From JALQTD01 sp965656785 (GTDB lineage Bacteria; Bacteroidota; Bacteroidia; Flavobacteriales_D; Sanyastnellaceae), in assembly GCA_965656785.1 (NCBI GenBank), contig CBFHLY010000010.1, forward strand, positions 19,870-83,869: DNA of 64,000 nt, in the 5' to 3' direction. The translations under genes were made by a program, and so were the position numbers. The notes under the pieces were generated by a model that saw only the letters and a program-made list of their open reading frames with translations, did not search any database and was not told the origin of the DNA. Positions 41,303-50,163 of this stretch are shown piece after piece. How positions within the stretch are numbered: the stretch's first letter is position 1; each line of letters starts with the position of its first letter.

Positions 41303-43708
41303 TCAGCGGGTGATGGCGAGTTTTGTGACGCCTCCGGATTTCCCTTTGGCATCGGTCACAAAGATGAGGTAAACCCCGAAAGGAACCGGATGGCCGTGGG
41401 CATCGAGCCCATCCCAAACCGCCCGGCCACCTTGCGATTCCAATGTGGCGATCCACCGTCCGCCCGCGTCCGTGATGTGAACGGTTGAGCCGTAAGCGCA
41501 GCCGTCCACCGTGATGGGACCGTCGAAATCGGCGCGCACCGGGTTGGGGAAGACGGTGAGTTCGTCGATGATGGGAACGAAATTGGTCGCATCCCCCATG
41601 CGGCTCACCAGCCCTTTTTCCGTGCCGAAGAACACGGTGCCGTTGCCGTGGTTGATGGCAACGTCGAAGACGTTATCGCTCAGCAGCGGGCTGTTTTCGG
41701 TCGTGAAATGCGCCACCTGCGACAGGCCATCGGCTTCGATGAGGTAGGCACCGCTCGTTTGCGTGGCGATCCATTTGCGGTTGCCGCCGTCGATGCAGAT
41801 GCTTGTAACGGATTCGGTTTCAAGGAGGTATTGGAAGTTTCCATCTTGTTGAATCAAGATTTGGCTGGCCAAATCCCCATCAAACCCCGACTCGAACACC
41901 GCGGAAGGCAAGTAAATCACCGCCGGCCCCGCTTCGGTTCCCAACCAAATCTCCCCATCGAGGTCTTCCTCCAAGCACAGCACGTTGTCCGACGGCAGCG
42001 CGGAATTTTCCTTGGTCAACACACGCCAGTCGTCGTCCGATACGTCGTTCGGCGTACCCGCTGGGTCGTACACCAAGACGCCGCCACCGCGCGGAATCAC
42101 CGCCCAAATGTAGCCGTTCCGCGCAGCAAGCACCTGTTCCAGAAACCCATCGGTCCCGAGCGCGTTACCGACATCGAGGGCCGTCCATTCGCCCTCGGCC
42201 GTCAACACGTGCAACGGGTCATCCGCGAAGGCGTTGGTGACCCATAAGTTCCCCTCGGCATCGAAGTCCAACCCGCCCACTCCCGTGCGCAACGATCCCC
42301 CGAAGTTGGCGGCTTGGAGGGTGCTGTTGGCGGGGGTGTGGTGGTCGGCGATGGCGCCGTCGCGCAGCTCGAAAACGCCGTCCTCCCACGATCCGAAACA
42401 GACGTGGGTGGGGTCGAGCGGGTCGATTGAAACGGCCATGAAATCGCGGACGCCCAACACGTCGTTGGACCCTTCGCCGGGTTCAAGATGCAACCACGAC
42501 CCATTCACTTGGCCGAACATGCCGTGCTCGTAATACAAGTTGGTCCACGTAGCGTCCACCCCCCCGGAAGCGACCCAACACGCGTCGTTCCAGCAGTCGA
42601 TGTGGCGCACCGTGGCCACTGGCGGTCCATCGGGAGCCCAGCTGGCATCCCGCGGTTCATCGAACAAATCCATGCGCAGCAACCCGCCGTTGGCGTTGGC
42701 GATGTACAGGTCCCGAAAGGAGCGCACCCCTTGCGCATCGATGGCGGGGTGGAAGACCATGTCGCGCACCCGCAGCGGTTCACCGCCCGCCGAAAAGTCC
42801 AACTTGATGGCATTGAAATCCGCATCGTACTGCCGAATGGCGTTCCAATCGGCCACCGCCAGCCGCCACCCGGAGTCGTCGGTTCCCGTCGCGATTCCGG
42901 CCACCGTGATGCCTTCGTAATCCGGTAAGGGTTGCCAAAGTCCCCCGATTCGCACCCACACCTGATGCGCGGGTTCGTTCTCCGCATCGTACCAATGCAC
43001 AATGGGTTCGCCATCGGGTGTAAAGGCCAAATCCAAGTACTCCCCATCCTCCACCGGCACATCGGCCCACCGCGTCCACGCATCCTGCGAAGACAGGAAC
43101 GGATGGCTCACCGTCGCCTCAAAAATCCCTGCATCGGTGGCGGCCACCCAGCTCTCGCCTTGCCGAACCAACGCGTGCACATCGCGCGGATTGCCGCTTC
43201 CTTGCGGGTACCACGTGTCGACCACGTAACGCGCGTCCGCTTCCAGGGCCACGAGCCCGAAGCCGCAGGCCGCCACCACCCGCCGGTCGGCAAACGGGCC
43301 GCTGAAGGCGTTGATGGCCTTGTTCCCCGTCAGGTTGCTGTCCCGGATGTCCGTCAGCGTGAACGCCACCGAACCGTCGGGTGCCACCCAGTCGATGAGG
43401 CCATCTGCGTAACCGATGAGCACGAGCTCCGACTCCGGATCCCAGCCCAGCGCCGTGGGGCTGGAACCGGAAAGGCCCGTGACCGTCGACCACGTGGTCA
43501 GCGTTCGGTCGTCGAGCCGGTAGATGAAGACGGCGTTTGCGGTCCGGGTGGCCCAGAATCCCGCTTCGCCCCCCGGGCCGCAATAGACGGTCTCCTCGGC
43601 CTCGCTATAGGGAAGGTGATCTTCCCAGCTGCCCACGGGGATTTGGCCAGAAAGGGCGGCGGCTTGAATCAGCGCAATCCACAAGAAAAACGGACGGATC
43701 AGGGGCAT
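41303..43708 (-). CDS. porZ: PorZ-like T9SS component (beta-propeller with C-terminal domain)
   Basis: A 801-residue exported protein. Signal peptide near residues 1-23 (IRPFFLWIALIQAAALSGQ). The mature start GSWEDHLPYSEAEETVYCG is characteristic of PorZ homologues in Flavobacteria. Two seven-bladed propeller-like regions follow (~30-330 and ~340-690) with repeats such as DGLIDWVAPDG, DNVLCLEEDLDGEIWLGTE and DNVFDVAINHGNGTVFFGTE. The last ~80 residues form a sorting-type domain (LTVFPNPVRADFDG, GGRAVWDGLDAHG). PorZ is part of the cell-surface attachment complex of the type IX system that handles A-LPS and cargo. Start 43708 is preferred, with ATG 43732 as alternative. A minus-strand GAACTTTG at 43739-43746 is a probable -7 element. 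Confidence 0.8.
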   Translation of the reverse strand: MPLIRPFFLWIALIQAAALSGQIPVGSWEDHLPYSEAEETVYCGPGGEAGFWATRTANAVFIYRLDDRTLTTWSTVTGLSGSSPTALGWDPESELVLIGYADGLIDWVAPDGSVAFTLTDIRDSNLTGNKAINAFSGPFADRRVVAACGFGLVALEADARYVVDTWYPQGSGNPRDVHALVRQGESWVAATDAGIFEATVSHPFLSSQDAWTRWADVPVEDGEYLDLAFTPDGEPIVHWYDAENEPAHQVWVRIGGLWQPLPDYEGITVAGIATGTDDSGWRLAVADWNAIRQYDADFNAIKLDFSAGGEPLRVRDMVFHPAIDAQGVRSFRDLYIANANGGLLRMDLFDEPRDASWAPDGPPVATVRHIDCWNDACWVASGGVDATWTNLYYEHGMFGQVNGSWLHLEPGEGSNDVLGVRDFMAVSIDPLDPTHVCFGSWEDGVFELRDGAIADHHTPANSTLQAANFGGSLRTGVGGLDFDAEGNLWVTNAFADDPLHVLTAEGEWTALDVGNALGTDGFLEQVLAARNGYIWAVIPRGGGVLVYDPAGTPNDVSDDDWRVLTKENSALPSDNVLCLEEDLDGEIWLGTEAGPAVIYLPSAVFESGFDGDLASQILIQQDGNFQYLLETESVTSICIDGGNRKWIATQTSGAYLIEADGLSQVAHFTTENSPLLSDNVFDVAINHGNGTVFFGTEKGLVSRMGDATNFVPIIDELTVFPNPVRADFDGPITVDGCAYGSTVHITDAGGRWIATLESQGGRAVWDGLDAHGHPVPFGVYLIFVTDAKGKSGGVTKLAITR

Positions 43709-43771
43709 GGCCTTCAGTTTACGCAACTCCATACGCTGCAAAGTTCGGGTTATTGTGCCCAAATCGGCGGT

Positions 43772-44479
43772 TCATCCCGCTTGGTTCCATCGGAAGGCAT
43801 CCGCGCCCTGCGATTCCAGCCGATCCAGGGCCGCCTCGCTCGCGAGCCGGTAGACGAATCCCCGCCGCGTGGGCACCCATTCCACGATGCCCCAAACCAC
43901 CAACAAGCTCAGCAGGTCTTCCGCATCTTCAGGGTGCAGTCGGCCCTTGCGCATGACGTGCTTAAAGTGCAGGGTTTTGCCCTCTCGCCACGCACGGAAC
44001 ACCTTGCCGATGTACTGGTCGTAGTGGAATTCCGGGCGTTCGGCCCGCATTTCGTATTGCCACACCTTGACCAAAACCGGATTCGCCTTCAAGTTCTCGT
44101 CGCCCCGTCGCAAGAACGCCTGCCACCGGTCGGGCCCCGCTTCCGAAGCCGGCGCCGTCTCTGCGAAATGCGGCCGGCCAGCGCTGCGCGGCACCTGCAC
44201 CTCCAGGACGGTCCGGAATTCGGCCTTCCAAACCTGCACTTCAAACGGCACCGCGGGCCGGCAGTGGACCTGCGCCGCCTCGTTCAGCATGTGGTATTCT
44301 TCCTCCGCATTCACCCCCGCGATGCTGCCGTCGTCCTTCACTCCAATGAGCAAGCGCCCCCCGTCCGTATTGGCGAACGCAGAAAACGTGCGCGCAATTT
44401 TGCGGGCATCGTCCACACGGGTCTTGAAGTCCTGCCGTTGGTGCTCCCCTTCGGCGATCATGTTCATTACGTACGACAT
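43772..44479 (-). CDS. AlbA_2 (Schlafen-type) domain putative nucleic-acid-binding protein
   Basis: A 235-residue cytosolic protein. The N-terminal ~130 residues are an AlbA_2/Schlafen-like domain: NMIAEGEHQRQDFK, then ARTFSAFANTDGGRLLIGVKDDGSIAGV, the signature of this family, which is often misannotated as an ATP-binding transcriptional regulator. The C-terminal part (FLRRGDENLKANPVLVKVW, then a winged-helix-like tail VVWGIVEWVPTRRGFVY) has no named domain. It is transcribed divergently from rimP-nusA-infB and could act on nucleic acid, but nothing shows its target. ATG 44467 is an alternative start; a longer open frame to 44575 overlaps the rimP promoter. Confidence 0.78.
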   Translation of the reverse strand: MSYVMNMIAEGEHQRQDFKTRVDDARKIARTFSAFANTDGGRLLIGVKDDGSIAGVNAEEEYHMLNEAAQVHCRPAVPFEVQVWKAEFRTVLEVQVPRSAGRPHFAETAPASEAGPDRWQAFLRRGDENLKANPVLVKVWQYEMRAERPEFHYDQYIGKVFRAWREGKTLHFKHVMRKGRLHPEDAEDLLSLLVVWGIVEWVPTRRGFVYRLASEAALDRLESQGADAFRWNQAG

Positions 44480-44538
44480 CTGCCGGTGAAGTTGGTCAAT
44501 TTTTCGCGCCAAACCGCCGGTTGTGAAGAGGTTTTGCG

Positions 44539-44546
44539 TAATTTTG
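44539..44546 (+). promoter_or_regulatory. Promoter -7 element of the rimP-nusA-infB operon
   Basis: TAATTTTG matches TAnnTTTG exactly. TTG at 44521-44523 is a possible -33 box with short spacing (15 bp). Transcription would begin near 44552, giving a ~100-nt leader that contains the hairpin at 44576. Confidence 0.65.
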
Positions 44547-44575
44547 CCCCGAACGTCAGAGAAACGGAGAAGCAC

Positions 44576-44607
44576 AGAGGGGCCGCAACCCCTCTTTTTT
44601 TGGCCCC
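44576..44607 (+). promoter_or_regulatory. Terminator-like hairpin with competing stem in the rimP-nusA-infB leader
   Basis: AGAGGGG (44576-44582) pairs with CCCCTCT (44589-44595) around a CCGCAA loop and is followed by seven T residues, the form of an intrinsic terminator. No plus-strand gene precedes it, so it would act on the transcript starting near 44552. GGGGCC (44579-44584) can instead pair with GGCCCC (44602-44607), which would break the terminator stem. This resembles an attenuator and fits NusA, a termination factor, regulating its own operon. Mechanism is inferred. Confidence 0.55.
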
Positions 44608-44649
44608 TACCGAGGGAAACAGCCGCTTCGTAATCCGGCGCGAAATAAC

Positions 44650-45117
44650 ATGATCACCGCATCCACCATCCGCGAAATCGCCGAATCGCACCTCGAAGGA
44701 ACCCCCGGGTTCATCGTCGACGTGCACGTCAGCGAGGGCAACCACATCAAGGTGCTCCTCGACCACGACGTGTCCACGTCCATCGAGGACTGCATGGCGT
44801 TGCACCGCCACCTCGAGTCGTCACTTGACCGTGATGCGGAGGATTTCAGCTTGGATGTGAGCTCGCCGGGGTTGGACCAGCCGCTGAAAATGCACCGCCA
44901 GTACGTGAAGAACATCGGGCGATCGGTGCAAGTGAAGCCGGTGGAGGGCCCGAAGGTCGAAGGCGAACTCGTCCGAGTGGACGACGACGCACTCACGCTG
45001 AAAATTCGAGAGAAACGGCGCATTGAAGGAAGGAAAGCGAAGGAGTGGGTGGAGGAGGAAGTGGTTTGGCCTTTCACACAAATCGCCTCCACGAAAGTGG
45101 TCATTTCATTCAAGTAA
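44650..45117 (+). CDS. rimP: Ribosome maturation factor RimP
   Basis: A 155-residue protein needed for 30S subunit maturation. It has the RimP N-terminal domain (IREIAESHLEG, FIVDVHVSEGNHIKVLLDHDV, ALHRHLESSLDRDAEDFSL) with the conserved LDVSSPGLDQPL, and the C-terminal SH3-like domain (VEGELVRVDDDALTLKI). It is the first gene of the conserved rimP-nusA-infB operon, with nusA 29 bp downstream. Start 44650 is preceded by the hairpin-containing leader. Confidence 0.95.
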   Translation: MITASTIREIAESHLEGTPGFIVDVHVSEGNHIKVLLDHDVSTSIEDCMALHRHLESSLDRDAEDFSLDVSSPGLDQPLKMHRQYVKNIGRSVQVKPVEGPKVEGELVRVDDDALTLKIREKRRIEGRKAKEWVEEEVVWPFTQIASTKVVISFK

Positions 45118-45146
45118 CTCCCACAGTAGCAATAAATCAAGCTGAC

Positions 45147-46382
45147 ATGGCGCAACTCAATTTGATCGATTCCTTCAAGGAATTCAAAGAGTTCAAGAAC
45201 ATCGACCGCGAGGTCATGATGGGCATTCTGGAAGACGTCTTCCGCGCGATGATCGTCAAGAATTACGGTGACGACGAGAACTTCGACATCATCATCAACC
45301 CGGATAAGGGTGACTTGGAGATTTGGCGCAACCGCGAAATCGTTCCCGACGGTGAGGTGGAGGATGAGAATTCGCAGATTGCGTTGTCCGAAGCCTTGAA
45401 GATTGAGGACGACTTCGAGGTGGGCGAGGAGGTTTCGGAGGAGATCAAGCTGGAACAGTTTGGCCGCCGGAACGTGTTGGCGCTGCGCCAGAACTTGGCG
45501 GGCCGTGTGATGGATTTGGAGAAGGACGCGTTGTACGAGAAGTACCGCGAGCGTGTGGGCGAGGTGGTCACGGCGGAGGTCTACCAAATTTGGAAACGCG
45601 AAATCCTCCTCGTCGACGACGAAGACAACGAGGTCGTGATGCCCCGCGAACACCAAATCCCGGGCGACTTCTTCAAGAAGGGCGACACCGTGCGTGCCGT
45701 GGTGGCGGAGGTGGAAATGCGGAACAACAGCCCGCGCATCATCCTGTCGCGCACCGCTCCGGAGTTCCTTGAGCGCCTGTTCGAACAGGAAGTCCCTGAG
45801 ATTTTCGACGGCCTCATCACCATCAAACGCGTGGTCCGTGCACCGGGCGAGCGCGCGAAAGTGGCCGTGGAGTCCTACGACGACCGCATCGATCCCGTGG
45901 GCGCATGCGTGGGCATGAAAGGCTCCCGCATCCACAGCATCGTGCGCGAGTTGAAGAACGAGAACATCGACGTCATCAATTGGACCGACAACGAGCAGTT
46001 GTTGGTTTCACGTGCCCTCAGCCCTGCGAAAATCACGTCGATGGAGCTCGATGATAAGACCCGCCACGCGAAGGTGTTCCTCAAGGCTGACCAGGTCAGT
46101 TTGGCCATCGGTCGGGGCGGCAACAACATCAAGCTCGCGGGGCAATTGACCAACTACGAGATCGACGTCTACCGCGACGACGAGGACGTCCTCGAAGATG
46201 TGGATTTGCGCGAATTTGCGGACGAAATCGATGCCTGGATCCTCGATGAGCTCCGGAAAATCGGATTGGAAACTGCCCGTGCTGTCCTCGAAATTGGACA
46301 GGAAGATTTGGCCCGCAGGACGGACCTCGAGGTCGAGACCATCGTGGAAGTCCTTAAAATATTGAAGGAGGAATTGGCTTGA
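45147..46382 (+). CDS. nusA: Transcription termination/antitermination protein NusA
   Basis: A 411-residue protein. The N-terminal RNA-polymerase-binding domain (residues 1-~125, NLIDSFKEFKEFKNIDREVMM) is followed by an S1 domain (~133-200, VTAEVYQIWKREILLVDD) and two KH domains (RIDPVGACVGMKGSRIHSIV near 245 and VSLAIGRGGNNIKLAGQL near 318). A short C-terminal helical region (DLARRTDLEVETIVEVLKIL) replaces the two acidic repeats of the gammaproteobacterial protein. It binds elongating polymerase and nascent RNA hairpins. ATG 45147 (MAQLNLID) is the family start. Confidence 0.97.
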   Translation: MAQLNLIDSFKEFKEFKNIDREVMMGILEDVFRAMIVKNYGDDENFDIIINPDKGDLEIWRNREIVPDGEVEDENSQIALSEALKIEDDFEVGEEVSEEIKLEQFGRRNVLALRQNLAGRVMDLEKDALYEKYRERVGEVVTAEVYQIWKREILLVDDEDNEVVMPREHQIPGDFFKKGDTVRAVVAEVEMRNNSPRIILSRTAPEFLERLFEQEVPEIFDGLITIKRVVRAPGERAKVAVESYDDRIDPVGACVGMKGSRIHSIVRELKNENIDVINWTDNEQLLVSRALSPAKITSMELDDKTRHAKVFLKADQVSLAIGRGGNNIKLAGQLTNYEIDVYRDDEDVLEDVDLREFADEIDAWILDELRKIGLETARAVLEIGQEDLARRTDLEVETIVEVLKILKEELA

Positions 46383-46405
46383 TGCCGTGCCTCCCGTTAC
46401 CTTTC
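46374..46405 (+). promoter_or_regulatory. Possible secondary promoter before infB
   Basis: TTG at 46374-46376 and TACCTTTC at 46398-46405 (7 of 8 to TAnnTTTG, 21-bp spacing) lie in the end of nusA and the 63-bp nusA-infB gap. A weak candidate for an internal promoter. Confidence 0.3.
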
Positions 46406-46445
46406 GTGTTCGTTTAACCCACACCAGAGCCCGCTCTAAACGCCA

Positions 46446-49343
46446 ATGGCAGACGCAAGCAAACCCGTACGACTCAGCAAAGTAGCCCGAGAATTCAACC
46501 TCGGCATTCCGACCCTTGTCGAATTCCTAACCGGAAAAGGCATCGCCATCGATTCCTCGCCCAACGGAAAAATCGACCCGGAGGCTTATGCGCTGGTGCG
46601 GGCCAATTTCCAAGACCAAAAGGAAGCCAAGCAAAAGGCCACCGCGTCTTCGCGTTCCGTCCAAGAGCGGGAGAGCATCACGCTCGAGTCCGCGAAGCGC
46701 AAGGCCACCAAGGTCAAGGAGGAGGAACCTGAGATCGACCTCTCCATTTTTAAAAAGAGCGAGCAGCAGCCTGTTGTGGAGCGCATCGAGGCGCAGCCTG
46801 AACCCGAAGTGGTGGCTCCGGTTGAACCGGAACCTCCTGCTCCTGTCCCGACCCCGGAGGTGAAGGCAGAAGAGCCGAAGGCCCCTGAACCACCAGCGGA
46901 GCCTGTTGTGCCCGCAGCTCCCGAAGTGAAAGCCGAGGAAGTTCCCGCGCCTGCGCCGGAACCGGAAGTTCCCGCAAAGAAGGAAGAACCCGTTGCGGCT
47001 CCTGCGGAGACGGGCGTGAAGGTGGTGGGCAAGATTGAATTGCCCGCTGATCGGAAGAAGAAGCCCGCGGCGAAGCCCGAGAAGAAGAAGGAAGAACCGA
47101 AGCCTGCACCCAAGACGAAGGCGGCTCCGACGCCCCCGCCGGCCGCGACAAAGCCGGCCGCAGCAAAGCCGGAAACGCCTGAGGTCAAGCCCGAGGAGCC
47201 GAAGAAGCCTGAAGTGATGCGTGCACGCGCAGAGAAACTCACCGGTCCGACGGTGGTCGGCAAGATCGAGTTGCCCGTCGAGCGGAAGCGTGGAACGGCC
47301 GCCGAAGAAAACAAGCGCAAGCGCAAGCGCATCACCAAGGTCGACGTGGCGAAAACGGCCAAAACGACACCGGGTGCTGGCGGTGCAGCCGCAGCCAACA
47401 AGCGCGGTGGCCGCCGGAACGAACCCAAGAAGGAAGTCACGCAAGCGGATATCCAGAAGGAAATCAAGGAAACACTGGCACGCCTCAGCGGCGGTTCGAA
47501 GTCCAAGTCTTCGAAGTTGCGCCGTGCGAAGCGGAGCGCCGTTCAGGAGCGCCAAGAGCAGGAGGCCGCTCGACAACAGCAGCAGGCCACGGTCCTGCAG
47601 TTGACCGAGTTCGTAACGGCCGCCGAATTGGCGTCCATGATGAACGCCAGCGTCAACGAAGTCATCAGTGCGTGTTTGGCGCTGGGGATGATGGTTTCCA
47701 TCAACCAACGTTTGGACCAAGAGACCATTTCCATCATCGTGGAAGAATTCGGCTACACGGCGGAATTCGTCTCGACGGACGTCCAGGAGGCCATTGAGGA
47801 AGAAGAGGATGCACCGGAGGATCTCGAACCGCGTGCGCCCATCGTGACGGTCATGGGTCACGTTGACCACGGAAAGACGTCGCTGTTGGACTTCATCCGC
47901 AAGGCGAACGTCATCAGCGGCGAGGCCGGTGGCATCACGCAGCACATCGGTGCGTACAGCGTCGAATTGCCGAGTGGAGGGAAAATGACGTTCCTCGACA
48001 CCCCGGGTCACGAGGCGTTCACTGCCATGCGTGCCCGTGGTGCGCAGGTCACGGACCTCGCCATCATCGTGGTGGCAGCCGATGACGCCGTAATGCCGCA
48101 AACGAAGGAAGCCATCAACCACGCTCAAGCAGCGGACATTCCGATGATTTTCGCCATCAACAAGGTGGACCGGGAGGAAGCAAACCCCGAGAAAATCAAG
48201 GGCGAATTGGCCGAGATGAACATCTTGGTGGAAGATTGGGGCGGCAAATACCAGTGTCAGGAAATTTCGGCCAAGCAGGGTCTCAACATCGACGAGCTCC
48301 TCGAAAAGGTGCTGCTCGAAGCGGAGTTGCTGGATTTGAAAGCGAATCCGAAGAAAGCCGCCCTGGGAACAGTCATTGAAAGTTCGCTCGATAAGGGGCG
48401 CGGTTACGTCACGAACCTCTTGGTGGAGGGCGGAACGATGCGCGTAGGCGATGCGATTTTGGCCGGGCAATTCTCGGGCAAAATCAAGGCCATGTTCAAC
48501 GAGCGCGGCCAGCGCATCGAGGAGGCGGGTCCTTCGGTCCCCGTTTCGGTCCTCGGCTTTGATGGCGCTCCAAATGCCGGTGACAAGTTCCACGTGTTCG
48601 AAGACGAGAAGGAAGCCCGGGCCATCGCTACGAAGCGCCAGCAATTGCAGCGTGAGCAGGGCGTCCGTGCCCAACAAACCGTTACGTTGGAAGAATTGGG
48701 TCGTCGGATTGCCGTGGGCGAATTCAAGGAGTTGAACTTGATCGTGAAGGGTGACGTGGACGGCTCCATCGAAGCGTTGAGCGACTCGTTGCAGAAGCAA
48801 AGCACCGAGAAGGTTCAGGTGAACATCATTCACAAGGCGGTCGGTCAGATTTCCGAGTCGGACGTGTTGCTCGCCTCTGCGTCAAGCGCCATCATCATTG
48901 GTTTCCAGGTGCGTCCTTCGGGGGCTGCCCGGAAGTTGGCCGAGCGCGAAGAAGTCCAAATCAAGCTCTACTCGGTCATCTACAAGGCCATCGAAGAGAT
49001 GAAGGAGGCCATGGAAGGCTTGTTGTCCTCGAAAATCGAAGAGACCATCGTGGGCTCTGCGGAAATTCGCGAGACCTTCAAGATTTCGAAAGTGGGAACC
49101 ATTGCGGGTTGCTTCGTCACCGACGGCCTCATCAAACGTTCCTCGAAGATTCGCGTCATCCGCGATGGCGTGGTGGTCTACACCGGAACGCTCGGGTCAT
49201 TGAAGCGCTTCAAGGACGACGTCAAGGAGGTCAAGAATGGCTTCGAATGCGGCCTGAACGTGGATCGCTTCAACGACATCAAGGTCGGCGACGTGATCGA
49301 AGCGTACGAAGAAATTGAAGTCAAGCAAACGCTCGAGGACTGA
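46446..49343 (+). CDS. infB: Translation initiation factor IF-2
   Basis: A 965-residue GTPase that places initiator tRNA on the ribosome. An IF2_N domain is at the start (VAREFNLGIPTLVEFLTGKGI). A long Pro/Ala/Glu/Lys low-complexity linker follows (~70-330), and it contains the repeated phrases KVVGKIELPADRK and TVVGKIELPVERK. A second IF2_N-like helix bundle is near 385-440. The G domain has GHVDHGKTS (G1, ~476), DTPGHEAF (G3) and NKVD (G4), then domains II, III and the C-terminal IF2_C domain (FECGLNVDRFNDIKVGDVIEAYE). It ends the rimP-nusA-infB operon with a terminator just after the stop. Confidence 0.98.
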   Translation: MADASKPVRLSKVAREFNLGIPTLVEFLTGKGIAIDSSPNGKIDPEAYALVRANFQDQKEAKQKATASSRSVQERESITLESAKRKATKVKEEEPEIDLSIFKKSEQQPVVERIEAQPEPEVVAPVEPEPPAPVPTPEVKAEEPKAPEPPAEPVVPAAPEVKAEEVPAPAPEPEVPAKKEEPVAAPAETGVKVVGKIELPADRKKKPAAKPEKKKEEPKPAPKTKAAPTPPPAATKPAAAKPETPEVKPEEPKKPEVMRARAEKLTGPTVVGKIELPVERKRGTAAEENKRKRKRITKVDVAKTAKTTPGAGGAAAANKRGGRRNEPKKEVTQADIQKEIKETLARLSGGSKSKSSKLRRAKRSAVQERQEQEAARQQQQATVLQLTEFVTAAELASMMNASVNEVISACLALGMMVSINQRLDQETISIIVEEFGYTAEFVSTDVQEAIEEEEDAPEDLEPRAPIVTVMGHVDHGKTSLLDFIRKANVISGEAGGITQHIGAYSVELPSGGKMTFLDTPGHEAFTAMRARGAQVTDLAIIVVAADDAVMPQTKEAINHAQAADIPMIFAINKVDREEANPEKIKGELAEMNILVEDWGGKYQCQEISAKQGLNIDELLEKVLLEAELLDLKANPKKAALGTVIESSLDKGRGYVTNLLVEGGTMRVGDAILAGQFSGKIKAMFNERGQRIEEAGPSVPVSVLGFDGAPNAGDKFHVFEDEKEARAIATKRQQLQREQGVRAQQTVTLEELGRRIAVGEFKELNLIVKGDVDGSIEALSDSLQKQSTEKVQVNIIHKAVGQISESDVLLASASSAIIIGFQVRPSGAARKLAEREEVQIKLYSVIYKAIEEMKEAMEGLLSSKIEETIVGSAEIRETFKISKVGTIAGCFVTDGLIKRSSKIRVIRDGVVVYTGTLGSLKRFKDDVKEVKNGFECGLNVDRFNDIKVGDVIEAYEEIEVKQTLED

Positions 49344-49362
49344 TTCGGTCCCTGCGTTGAAC

Positions 49363-49995
49363 TCATTCATCGCCGAGTCCCTCACGGGGCTCGGCGATGT
49401 TGTTTTCGGCCCAATTCAGGGGCGGAAGGGCGATGGGACCCGGAACAACGAGCGATTGCGGATGGGTTTCCAGCCAGTACTCCCGTTCGCGTTCGGCACT
49501 CCACGGGTCGCGAAAGTCGCCCAGCATGAGTTGGTAGTTCATCGAGAGCGGGACCAAATAAATGTTCCAGTCGGTCGCACTGCGCAAGGCGGATCGCTCT
49601 CGCCGGCACTCCTGCAGGGTTCCCGTCATCAATTGAATGCGGTAGCCTTTCATGGCGGGCGGGCTCGCCTTCCACGCGCTGTCGAGCGCGAGCAAGCGCC
49701 CATCGGACTCCATTCGCCACGTGGCCGCTTGAGGCGCTGCTGAATCCGCTTCGAACAAAGGCGGTTGTACCGCAGCTACGGTGTCCAGTGGCGCGTTCGC
49801 GGAGCGGTCTTTGGGGACGGATTCGGCGTCCAAAACGGGCGATTCGGCTTCTACGATTTCGACGGTTTTTGGCCTGAAAAGCGACTTCCACCAGCTCGCT
49901 TCACCCGTTTCCAGGGAATCGGATTGAGCAAGGGCACACGGGGATGCGAGCAGGAATGATGCTCCTAGCCAAGCGATTGAACGAACGCGTTGCAT
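49363..49995 (-). CDS. Secreted/periplasmic SPOR-domain-like protein
   Basis: A 210-residue protein with a signal peptide (residues 1-24, IAWLGASFLLASPCALAQ). A variable linker (~25-120) follows. A C-terminal ~80-residue SPOR-like domain (KGYRIQLMTGTLQECRRERSAL, VPLSMNYQLMLGDFRDPWSAE) matches domains that bind glycan strands stripped of stem peptides in septal peptidoglycan. ATG 49995 fits the signal peptide. A minus-strand TACCTTCG (50000-50007, 7 of 8 to the -7 consensus) is just upstream. Its 3' end converges on infB, and the infB terminator lies inside its last codons. Confidence 0.7.
   Translation of the reverse strand: MQRVRSIAWLGASFLLASPCALAQSDSLETGEASWWKSLFRPKTVEIVEAESPVLDAESVPKDRSANAPLDTVAAVQPPLFEADSAAPQAATWRMESDGRLLALDSAWKASPPAMKGYRIQLMTGTLQECRRERSALRSATDWNIYLVPLSMNYQLMLGDFRDPWSAEREREYWLETHPQSLVVPGPIALPPLNWAENNIAEPREGLGDE
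49368..49406 (+). terminator. Terminator after infB, embedded in the 3' coding end of the convergent SPOR gene
   Basis: A 14-bp stem (CATCGCCGAGTCCC, 49368-49381, with GGGGCTCGGCGATG, 49386-49399, one T-G wobble), TCAC loop and TTGTTTT tail, 24 bp after the infB stop. It overlaps the last codons of the minus-strand SPOR gene. Confidence 0.88.
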
Positions 49996-50089
49996 GCTGC
50001 GAAGGTAACGTTCGAAACGAAGATCGGGGTGTGGCTCGAAGTGCATTGCCCCCCATAATTCCTGCAAAAAATCAACCGCTCGAACTTAA

Positions 50090-50117
50090 TTAGAGTCATT
50101 CTAAATTAGAAAGTCAT
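50090..50117. promoter_or_regulatory. Palindromic operator candidate upstream of the act-cox operon
   Basis: A perfect 13-bp palindrome TTCTAAATTAGAA (50099-50111) is flanked by direct repeats AGTCAT (50094-50099 and 50112-50117), with a third half-site TTAGA at 50090-50094. It is centred about 60 bp upstream of the -7 element at 50164 in an AT-rich stretch, a position typical of activator sites. The regulator is unknown. Confidence 0.45.
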
Positions 50118-50163
50118 CAGACATTGCTATGACAGCTTTCCGCAGAACTGAGGCACACTGCAT

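Noticed and set aside
46527..48833. 768-codon minus-strand frame opposite infB
   Set aside because: Leu/Arg/Gly-rich shadow created by the Pro/Lys/Glu linker and GC-rich coding of infB.
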